DNA of 12,598 nt, taken from NCBI GenBank assembly GCA_947174225.1, contig CAMWIF010000029.1, positions 1 through 12,598 on the forward strand, in the 5' to 3' direction. Source of the stretch: an uncultured Porphyromonadaceae bacterium (GTDB lineage Bacteria > Bacteroidota > Bacteroidia > Bacteroidales > Muribaculaceae). The position numbers were made by a program, and so were the translations under genes. The notes beneath the pieces were generated by a model. The model was not told the DNA's origin. It made no database searches and worked only from the letters and a program-made list of their open reading frames with translations. This document shows positions 7,638 through 12,598 of this stretch, piece after piece; within the stretch, counting starts at the first letter, position 1, and every line of letters begins with the position of its first letter.

Positions 7638-8168
7638 TTATGAAATTTTTGATTGTTTACGCCAACGTTCCCTTATACGGTGTAGCCGCAGACCTATATT
7701 GTTCTTACTCATACCCACCACTTCGGCTATCTCGTCATAACTCCGCTCATCAAGCCACATCGTAACTATCGCTTTGTCGATTGGAGAAAGCTCTGAAATA
7801 AGTCTGTGTAAAGTCTCGAACCTCTCACGCAGTCCCTCATCCTCCTTCTCCTCAGGAATGTCAAAGGGCATTGTGTCAAGACGTTCCGTAGCAGGTCGTC
7901 TGCTGCGCCTTCTCACCGTAGACACACACGTATTCAAAGTCACTCTATATACCCAGGTCAAAGATGATGCGTCTCCTCGAAATGTGGCTATACCCTTCCA
8001 GATATTTATAAGCACATCCTGACGAAGATCGTTATAATCTTCACTGTCGGCAGCATACGAAAAACATATCCTTGAAATCAGTGTCGAATGTGTTGCAATC
8101 AACGCCTCGAATTGCCTTTGCAGTTCCCGGGTCTTCTCCACATCGCCAAGCGCAACGCTCAGACTCAT
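7638..8168 (-). CDS. ECF-type sigma-70 family RNA polymerase sigma factor
   Basis: The product directs RNA polymerase to a specific promoter set. Region 2 is clear (DLRQDVLINIWKGIATFRG, then LTWVYRVTLNTCVSTVRRR), and so is the region 4 helix-turn-helix (LSPIDKAIVTMWLDERSYDEIAEVVGMSKNNIGLRLHRIRERW). From the chosen ATG the protein has 176 residues, usual for ECF factors. The frame stays open to an ATG at 8300, which would give 220 residues with a tryptophan-rich N-terminus. I prefer 8168 because GAGGA (minus strand, 8179-8175) lies 6 nt before it and the extra 44 residues match nothing in sigma region 2. The start remains uncertain. The membrane-protein gene follows 4 nt downstream. No promoter box was found upstream. 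Confidence 0.87.
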   Translation of the reverse strand: MSLSVALGDVEKTRELQRQFEALIATHSTLISRICFSYAADSEDYNDLRQDVLINIWKGIATFRGDASSLTWVYRVTLNTCVSTVRRRSRRPATERLDTMPFDIPEEKEDEGLRERFETLHRLISELSPIDKAIVTMWLDERSYDEIAEVVGMSKNNIGLRLHRIRERWRKQSKIS

Positions 8169-8372
8169 CCACATTCCTCGTAGCCACCATCCGACATATG
8201 GCCATAATTCCTGAAGCCAACTCCGTCTACGTGTCAAAGAAGGCATAGAAACATACTCAGCCACTACCATCACCGGCATATATAGGTTTACACTTTTCAT
8301 TACTCTAATCCTGCTACAGATAGAAGTCTTATTGACCTCTTTCTTTGTTTTATCTGTATGGTTAGTCGCAAT

Positions 8373-8402
8373 ACTTCATCAAAAATTTCACTTCATCAAA
8401 AA
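8373..8402. repeat. 17-bp-period short repeat at the GSCFA gene end
   Basis: ACTTCATCAAAAA occurs at 8373-8385 and again at 8390-8402, a 17-bp period spanning the GSCFA stop codon. One copy encodes the last residues and the other lies in the 3' untranslated region. It is likely a small slippage duplication. Confidence 0.6.
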
Positions 8403-9488
8403 AATTTTCTTTCTTTCCTCAAGTGCTGCTATCCGAGTCTCTTCTCTCTCAATTGCCGCTTGCGACATTACCCGTGTGACATTCGGCAACGGACGGTGTT
8501 CAAGACCTTTCCTAATAGATTCTCCCTCCTTCAATCGTTGCAAACCTTTGGCATCAACATAAGTTTCCTTAAAAATTTCCCAAATATACTCTACTGCCTC
8601 CTCCGACGGATGTACCAAGTCGGATGCATAAAACCGATAATCGCGTAAATCGTCGTTCACAATCTCATAAGCCGGAAAATAAGAGCAATTATCCAAAGCA
8701 TTGCACAATTCTTCCGTAGCCAAAAGCAAAATAGCCTTCGATCGTGCATTTCCCTCAAAACCATCTTTAAGATGCCTCACAGGACTGACCGTAAATACAA
8801 TCCTCAATTGTGGGTACCGTTCTTTCAATTTCGCAACCAAATCTTTCCACACCTCAACAATCTCTCTTACATTCAATCTCCGACGCTCAAACATAGCCGA
8901 CGGCTGCTTATGGCAATTCGCCACCAAATATCCGTTATTCCCCGAAAGAGAGTAAGATAAAGAACTGCTATCGGAAAGATAGTAGCACCAAGCAGTGCCG
9001 AAAGTCACAAACATCACCTCAGCTTTACTCAGCAAAGAATGTAACCGTCTACTCTTTTCAACAAAAGCAAATCGTACATCCTCCACTACTTCTGCACTCA
9101 TCTTCGAATCGAAAAGCCACGACCTCCACATTCCTCCGGCTTCAAACAAACTTTCCTCAAATCTCCTGCCTCCTTTTATCTCACCTATACTTTTTTCTTC
9201 ATCAACTGCTACAGCCTCCCACTCACTGACCTCTTTACTTCCTCTTTTTTCTATACTAACGTTCTCTTTATCTTCTAAGTCCTCCATCATCTCCAAAGCC
9301 ACTTCAAGAGCCGTAGCAATCGACAAGGGATTATAAAGCGTGCCCAACGGATTCTCCGCTTCCCATAGACAACCTCGCATTCGTGCAGCAATATTATCGG
9401 CAAAACACGAACCCAACAACACCGTCGGCTTCGATGGGTCAATCACAAACGGTGCCCTCTTCGCTACATATTCAGTCCTAAACTTCAT
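8388..9488 (-). CDS. GSCFA domain protein
   Basis: This 366-residue protein belongs to the GSCFA family, common in Bacteroidota and alphaproteobacteria and of unproven function. It is thought to share an SGNH-esterase-like fold. The signature GSCFADNIA is at 26-34. Other family blocks are TFGTAW (162-167), NCHK (191-194), TVSPVRHLKDG (233-243) and YRFYASDLVHPS (284-295), where D290 and H293 resemble the SGNH D-x-x-H motif. No signal peptide is seen, so it is probably cytoplasmic. An acidic, low-similarity stretch at about 70-110 looks like an insertion. AAAAAGG lies 7 nt before the ATG, supporting this start. The ald terminator lies just upstream, so it is probably transcribed separately from ald. 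Confidence 0.88.
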   Translation of the reverse strand: MKFRTEYVAKRAPFVIDPSKPTVLLGSCFADNIAARMRGCLWEAENPLGTLYNPLSIATALEVALEMMEDLEDKENVSIEKRGSKEVSEWEAVAVDEEKSIGEIKGGRRFEESLFEAGGMWRSWLFDSKMSAEVVEDVRFAFVEKSRRLHSLLSKAEVMFVTFGTAWCYYLSDSSSLSYSLSGNNGYLVANCHKQPSAMFERRRLNVREIVEVWKDLVAKLKERYPQLRIVFTVSPVRHLKDGFEGNARSKAILLLATEELCNALDNCSYFPAYEIVNDDLRDYRFYASDLVHPSEEAVEYIWEIFKETYVDAKGLQRLKEGESIRKGLEHRPLPNVTRVMSQAAIEREETRIAALEERKKIFLMK

Positions 9489-9515
9489 TTCAACACCTTT
9501 TTAATATTACTAAAA

Positions 9516-9543
9516 GGGTGTTACCGATAATTTGGCAACACCC
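9516..9543 (-). terminator. Terminator of alanine dehydrogenase gene
   Basis: A hairpin with GGGTGTT/AACACCC arms (extended by two further pairs after one mismatch) is followed on the minus strand by TTTTA. It lies about 30 bp after the ald stop codon. T-rich sequence on the plus-strand side as well means it could work in both directions. Confidence 0.8.
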
Positions 9544-9572
9544 ATTTTTTACAAAATATGAAATTCGATAAT

Positions 9573-10679
9573 TCAGAGTTTCAGAGGAACATAGGGCAAA
9601 TCAAATGCCTCAGCCACACCTTTGAATGTAACCTGGCCATCTACGATATTCACACCGTCTGCCAATCCGGGATCTTTTCGGCAAGCCTCCTGCCAACCAA
9701 GATCTGCCAAACGCAGAGCATAGGGCAATGTGGCATTTGTCAAAGCCAATGTTGATGTGTAAGGCACAGCTCCCGGTATGTTTGCGACCGCATACTGTAT
9801 CACGCCGTCCACCTCATACACAGGGTCGGAATGAGTGGTGGGATGTGAAGTTTCAAAACATCCACCCTGATCTATCGCAACATCCACCATCACCGAACCG
9901 CGACGCATCGTCTTGACCATATCACGTGTAACAAGATGTGGAGCCTTGGCACCGGGAATCAACACAGAACCGATCACAAGATCAGTTGTCGGCAATTCCT
10001 CCTCTATATTATGCTGCGAACTATAAAGTGTTCTTACGTTTTTCGGCATAGTCTCTGCACAATGTCTAAGAACCGGGAGAGAAATATCAGTGATAGTCAC
10101 ATCCGCACCGAGTCCGGCAGCCATAAGAGCAGCGTTTCTACCTACAACTCCGGCACCGAGAATCAACACCTTAGCCGGCTTGACACCCGGTACACCACCG
10201 AGAAGCACACCCCTGCCTCCTTGCGGTTTTTCAAGGAAACGCGCACCCTCCTGAATTGACATTCTTCCTGCCACCTCCGACATAGGTATAAGCAATGGCA
10301 AAGTTCCCTGACGGTCACGCACTGTCTCATAGGCGATACATACAGCCCCTGACTTAATCATAGCTTCAGTAAGAGCGAGATCGGAGGCAAAATGGAAATA
10401 GGTAAACACCACCTGACCCTTACGCACGAGTGGATATTCGGGTTCAATCGGCTCTTTAACCTTGATTATCATCTCCCCTATAGCATACACATCCTCTATG
10501 GTAGGGAGAATTGTTGCACCGGCTTCCTCATAGGCTGCATCCTCAAAGCCTGAACCCTCACCGGCGGTATGCTGCACATACACTTCATGACCGTGAGCCA
10601 CAAGTTCCTTAACTCCGGCTGGTGTAGCACCCACGCGGTTCTCATTATTCTTAATCTCCTTGGGAATTCCAATCTTCAT
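9573..10679 (-). CDS. ald: Alanine dehydrogenase (NAD-dependent)
   Basis: This enzyme catalyses reversible oxidative deamination of L-alanine to pyruvate, ammonia and NADH in the cytoplasm, linking carbon and nitrogen metabolism. The 368-residue length is normal for the family. All key residues seen in characterised enzymes are present: R15 (NNENRVG), K75 (IKVKEP), H96 (FHFASD) and D270 (VAIDQGG). The Rossmann NAD-binding motif GAGVVG is at 175-180, with acidic D198 at the end of the second strand, as expected for NAD over NADP. It appears monocistronic, with a promoter at 10710-10740 and a terminator downstream. Three 22-bp repeats directly upstream of the promoter suggest regulation by a DNA-binding protein, possibly responsive to amino acids (inference). 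Confidence 0.97.
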   Translation of the reverse strand: MKIGIPKEIKNNENRVGATPAGVKELVAHGHEVYVQHTAGEGSGFEDAAYEEAGATILPTIEDVYAIGEMIIKVKEPIEPEYPLVRKGQVVFTYFHFASDLALTEAMIKSGAVCIAYETVRDRQGTLPLLIPMSEVAGRMSIQEGARFLEKPQGGRGVLLGGVPGVKPAKVLILGAGVVGRNAALMAAGLGADVTITDISLPVLRHCAETMPKNVRTLYSSQHNIEEELPTTDLVIGSVLIPGAKAPHLVTRDMVKTMRRGSVMVDVAIDQGGCFETSHPTTHSDPVYEVDGVIQYAVANIPGAVPYTSTLALTNATLPYALRLADLGWQEACRKDPGLADGVNIVDGQVTFKGVAEAFDLPYVPLKL

Positions 10680-10709
10680 AATCGCGCACTGATTTTAAGG
10701 TTATTACTT

Positions 10710-10740
10710 CAAATACACTTTAACACATTGTCACTTCAAA
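10710..10740 (-). promoter_or_regulatory. ald promoter
   Basis: On the minus strand TTTG (10740-10737) is followed, after exactly 19 nt, by TGTATTTG (10717-10710), one mismatch from TAnnTTTG. Transcription would start near 10703, leaving a leader of about 24 nt. The -33 TTTG is also the end of the first 22-bp repeat. Confidence 0.6.
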
Positions 10741-10802
10741 CCCAATAAAAGGCTCTCTCAAACCTAATAAAAGCCTGTTTCAAACCCAATAGAAGGCTCT
10801 CC
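10737..10802. repeat. Three 22-bp tandem repeats upstream of ald
   Basis: There are three contiguous 22-bp units at 10737-10758, 10759-10780 and 10781-10802, with consensus CAAACCCAATAAAAGGCTCT plus two bases. Copies 1 and 3 are very close, and copy 2 differs at several bases. The period is about two helical turns, so bound proteins would stack on one DNA face. The array directly abuts the ald promoter and is also about 110 bp upstream of the toxin-antitoxin promoter. Confidence 0.85.
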
Positions 10803-10910
10803 ATATCTCAAAATGTTTTTTCGCCCACAAACATAACACTATTTTTCCACACCTCCAAAAATTCCTCCAAAAATCTTTCAAAAACCAATTCCATTCTCAA
10901 AAAAATGTCG

Positions 10911-10930
10911 TATATTTGTAATCTAATTAC
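10911..10930 (+). promoter_or_regulatory. Toxin-antitoxin promoter with overlapping palindrome
   Basis: TATATTTG (10911-10918) is a perfect -7 box, 38 nt before the antitoxin ATG. Overlapping it is the palindrome GTAAT-CTA-ATTAC (10918-10930), at the expected transcription start. This is where an autoregulating ribbon-helix-helix antitoxin could block transcription. The -33 element is weak. Confidence 0.6.
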
Positions 10931-10956
10931 TCTCACCCATCTTTAAAAGCATCAAT

Positions 10957-11211
10957 ATGGAAATTGTATTAAAAAAGAACCAGAGTTTTCGACTTTCTGT
11001 TGACCTCATCAATCGGCTCAAACAACTCGCAAAACGTCAGAACAGAAGTCTTAACAACTATGTGGAAACACTTCTTTTTGACGCAGCATATCACGAACCT
11101 AATTCAGTGACACTGGCAGCTATGAAAGAGGCAGAGAGCAATGCTTTAAAGAATGAGCCGGCCCTCGATATGTCTTCAATTGAAGCGATGGAAAAATCAA
11201 TGGGTCTATGA
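10957..11211 (+). CDS. Ribbon-helix-helix antitoxin of a type II toxin-antitoxin pair
   Basis: This 84-residue protein starts with a ribbon-helix-helix DNA-binding fold: a strand at about residues 8-13 (NQSFRLS), helix 1 at 14-28 (VDLINRLKQLAKRQN) and helix 2 at 31-43 (SLNNYVETLLFDA). The remaining 40 residues are charged and probably wrap and neutralise the toxin. The stop codon overlaps the toxin start (ATGA), the usual antitoxin-first arrangement with translational coupling. Antitoxin and complex normally repress their own promoter, and a palindrome sits at the right place upstream. Calling this a RelB/DinJ-like antitoxin is reasonable, but subfamily naming is not secure. Confidence 0.88.
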   Translation: MEIVLKKNQSFRLSVDLINRLKQLAKRQNRSLNNYVETLLFDAAYHEPNSVTLAAMKEAESNALKNEPALDMSSIEAMEKSMGL

Positions 11212-11480
11212 AGGAGCTTAAACCCACCTCACAGTACAAGAAGGACTATAAGCGATTTCGCAACAATCCTAAGAAACTCGCAAAGCTGTTTGAGATTTTA
11301 GAATTACTACGCCAAGGGAAGCCTATTCCCGAAGAGAACCGACCACATCCATTGATAGGCAACTACGTAGGTCATATGGAATGTCATATTGATAATGACT
11401 TCTTACTAATATGGTTTGACCCTAACAGTGATATGATTAGTCTGGTACGTCTTGGCTCTCATTCCGAACTGTTTGGTTAA
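11208..11480 (+). CDS. YafQ-family RelE-superfamily mRNA interferase toxin
   Basis: This 90-residue toxin is predicted to cut mRNA on the ribosome. It aligns with E. coli YafQ at a constant offset of about three residues over the centre: H50 corresponds to H47 (RPHPLIG), H63 to H60 (ECHIDND) and D67 to D64. H87 corresponds to H85 and F91 to F89 (GSHSELF) at the C-terminus. YafQ W68 is replaced by F65. The N-terminal half is basic (KDYKRFRNNPKKLAKL), as expected for RNA or ribosome contact. Most catalytic residues being intact suggests an active toxin. It is translated from the ATGA overlap with the antitoxin gene. YafQ residue numbers are from memory of the published enzyme. Confidence 0.9.
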   Translation: MKELKPTSQYKKDYKRFRNNPKKLAKLFEILELLRQGKPIPEENRPHPLIGNYVGHMECHIDNDFLLIWFDPNSDMISLVRLGSHSELFG

Positions 11481-11630
11481 AAAGAATTTTATTTTTGTTG
11501 AAAATAGCTATGAACCGAATGGGGAGGGAGGATGTTATAATATCAGAAAATCGAATGATGAAAGAGCTTCAATTTTCTATCGTTTCATGATGTTAGGTTA
11601 GTTTGAAAAGTATTATGGAAAACATTACGC

Positions 11631-11656
11631 AAGCGGTCGATGTGAATCGGCCGCTT
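11631..11656 (+). terminator. Hairpin downstream of the toxin gene
   Basis: 11-bp arms (AAGCGGTCGAT with ATCGGCCGCTT, one G-T pair) enclose a GTGA tetraloop. It lies 150 bp after the toxin stop. The following sequence ACTTATTTG is only moderately T-rich, so terminator is the likeliest but not the only reading. Confidence 0.5.
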
Positions 11657-11660
11657 ACTT

Positions 11661-11682
11661 ATTTGTAGACAATGCTACAAAT
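11661..11682. terminator. Second small hairpin next to the first
   Basis: Perfect 8-bp arms (ATTTGTAG / CTACAAAT) enclose a 6-nt loop, starting 4 bp after the preceding hairpin. It is weaker, being A/T-rich. It may add to termination or be an operator for the GH43 gene. Confidence 0.35.
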
Positions 11683-11771
11683 TAATATGGATTTGTTACA
11701 TTTCCTTAAACCAAGAGACATTCGCATAAGTAAAAACTACGTCCGATAATCCGATTGAGGAGATTTATCCT

Positions 11772-11779
11772 TAACTTTG
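11772..11779 (+). promoter_or_regulatory. -7 box for the GH43 gene
   Basis: TAACTTTG is a perfect TAnnTTTG match. The expected -33 position lacks a TTTG (nearest is ATTG at 11754-11757 with a short spacer). Transcription from here would give a leader of about 100 nt containing the 23-bp duplication. Confidence 0.5.
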
Positions 11780-11796
11780 CAACCAGCTTTATCCCT

Positions 11797-11842
11797 CCTC
11801 CTCGATGCTTCGTGCTTATCCTCCTCGATGCTTCGTGCTTAT
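11797..11842 (+). repeat. Perfect 23-bp tandem duplication in the GH43 leader
   Basis: Two identical adjacent copies (11797-11819 and 11820-11842) begin CCTCCTCGATGCTTCGTG and end CTTAT. Related CTCCTC words flank both sides. The duplication lies between the -7 box and the start codon, so it would be in the mRNA leader. Confidence 0.85.
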
Positions 11843-11889
11843 CCCTCCTCTTTCGATTCCTACTTTCTCAATATCTAACCGTTTATTTA

Positions 11890-12598
11890 ATGATGAACAA
11901 GAGAAAACTCCCACTTGGCAGGATCGCAGCCATCGCTTTCTGCTCTGCTTTGACCCTCTTCTCCTTCCAAGCCGCTTCCGCACTCCCCACTACCAATGCC
12001 GCTAATCCTGCTGCAAGCAGCGCTAATTCTTCTGCAAGCGGCGCCAACACTGCGGAAGGCGTCGGCAATCCCTATCTTCCTCTTTGGGAACATCTCCCCG
12101 ACGGCGAACCGCGTGTGTTTGAAGATCCTGATAACCCCGGTAAATATCGTGCCTATATTATCGGCTCACACGATCTCCGCGTAAACGAATATTGCGGACC
12201 CGACATCCGTATGTGGTCTGCCCCCGTAGAAGACCTCACTGATTGGCGTGACGAAGGTGCCATTTTCACATATCAAAAAGATGGAAAATGGGACGTGATG
12301 TTTGCCCCCGACCTCGTGGAAGTGAAAAAGAAAGACGGTAAGAAGGAATACTACCTCTATCCACATAGCCGTGGTCCGCGTCGCGAAGCTATGGTATGCA
12401 AAGGTGACCGGCCTAACGGGCCTTTCACCCCTGTTAATCTTACCCCAGACGGCTCCCAGACAGTAGAGGGGAGTATTCTCGGCTTTGACCCCTCAATCTA
12501 TATCGAAGAGATAACCGATAAGAAAGATCCCGACTACGATAAGGGTTTCCGTGCCTACGGATTCTGGGGTTTCCAACACTCCAGCGCCGCCCAGCTCG
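11890..12598 (+). CDS. GH43-like secreted glycoside hydrolase (3' end outside window)
   Basis: The first 236 residues are visible. A signal peptide (1-31, ending ASA-L) is followed by a low-complexity A/N/S linker (about 36-58), then the start of a five-bladed beta-propeller of the GH43 type. The opening segment PYLPLWEHLPDGEPRVFEDP with YRAYIIGSHD matches the first blade of GH43-like enzymes, where the catalytic base lies (D71 or a nearby acid). FAPDLVE (138-144) is the usual pKa-modulator motif, and GFDPSIYIEE (198-207) the next conserved blade. The catalytic acid is probably beyond the window. GH43 enzymes act mostly on arabinose-, xylose- or galactose-containing glycans, so the substrate is not determined. 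A second ATG at 11893 is an alternative start. It is a separate transcription unit from the toxin-antitoxin pair. Confidence 0.85.
   Translation, partial: MMNKRKLPLGRIAAIAFCSALTLFSFQAASALPTTNAANPAASSANSSASGANTAEGVGNPYLPLWEHLPDGEPRVFEDPDNPGKYRAYIIGSHDLRVNEYCGPDIRMWSAPVEDLTDWRDEGAIFTYQKDGKWDVMFAPDLVEVKKKDGKKEYYLYPHSRGPRREAMVCKGDRPNGPFTPVNLTPDGSQTVEGSILGFDPSIYIEEITDKKDPDYDKGFRAYGFWGFQHSSAAQL
12001..12063 (+). repeat. 21-bp imperfect repeats encoding the GH43 linker
   Basis: Three 21-bp units encode ANPAASS, ANSSASG and ANTAEGV. The first two are close in DNA sequence and the third has diverged. They build the flexible linker between signal peptide and catalytic propeller, and were probably expanded by slippage. 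Confidence 0.65.

Larger units (their letters stand above)
11481..11889. other. Gene-free region between toxin-antitoxin operon and GH43 gene
   Basis: These 409 bp show no convincing gene. They hold two adjacent hairpins (11631-11656 and 11661-11682), a purine-rich patch near 11519 (ggggagggagg), a -7 promoter box at 11772-11779 and a 23-bp tandem duplication at 11797-11842. A 17-codon reading frame starting at 11615 overlaps the first hairpin and is probably chance. Confidence 0.6.

Noticed and set aside
8995..9336. 113-codon plus-strand frame rich in Ser/Thr
   Set aside because: It is antisense to the GSCFA gene over its charged insertion; the serine-rich composition is just the complement of Glu/Lys codons.
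10737..10802. CRISPR-like array of 22-bp repeats
   Set aside because: The three units are contiguous with no spacers, no cas genes are present, and one unit overlaps the ald promoter.
11517..11532. Possible G-quadruplex in ggggagggagg
   Set aside because: There are only two runs of three or more G, so a canonical four-run quadruplex cannot form.
1..12598. Mobile element, prophage or PUL transporter pair
   Set aside because: No transposase, integrase, phage structural gene, tRNA attachment site or SusC/SusD homologue is visible in any frame.

Overview
The window looks like chromosomal DNA from a member of the Bacteroidota, order Bacteroidales. A gut Muribaculaceae-like organism is plausible, but that is inference. 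Reasons: several start sites are preceded by the Bacteroidota -7 promoter box TAnnTTTG rather than a sigma-70 -10 box, Shine-Dalgarno sequences are mostly weak, and the gene content (GH76, DUF4964/DUF4965, GH31, GH43, GSCFA protein, ECF sigma factor) is typical of gut Bacteroidales.

Layout, left to right. (1) At the left edge is a minus-strand secreted protein, cut by the window, built from 22-residue (2 x 11) repeats. (2) A divergent intergenic region of about 300 bp holds a hairpin and repeated operator-like words. (3) A plus-strand carbohydrate block follows: a GH76 lipoprotein (alpha-1,6-mannanase family), then a secreted 839-residue DUF4964/DUF5127/DUF4965/DUF1793 protein, separated by a tract with no G on the plus strand. 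After a hairpin comes a GH31 alpha-glycosidase with its own promoter. (4) Two perfect hairpins and a second G-free tract separate this block from convergent minus-strand genes: a four-helix membrane protein and an ECF sigma factor, 4 nt apart, which look like a sigma/anti-sigma-type pair. Upstream of these are a GSCFA-family protein and alanine dehydrogenase (ald), with a clear terminator between them. Three 22-bp tandem repeats abut the ald promoter. (5) A plus-strand type II toxin-antitoxin pair (ribbon-helix-helix antitoxin, YafQ-like RNase toxin, ATGA overlap) has a promoter with a palindrome at the expected transcription start. (6) A 409-bp gene-free stretch holds two hairpins, a promoter box and a 23-bp tandem duplication. 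It leads into a secreted GH43-like enzyme that runs off the right edge.

Working together: the GH76, DUF4965, GH31 and GH43 proteins all carry export signals, so the flanks of the window appear devoted to breaking down alpha-mannan-type or mixed glycans outside the cytoplasm. No SusC/SusD pair or dedicated PUL regulator is visible. The central minus-strand genes are housekeeping or regulatory. I see no tRNA, rRNA, CRISPR array, transposase or phage gene. Nothing here is clearly a new multi-gene system. The least explained items are the repeat protein at the left edge, the sigma/membrane-protein pair, the ald upstream repeats, the DUF4965 enzyme paired with GH76, and the G-free tracts.
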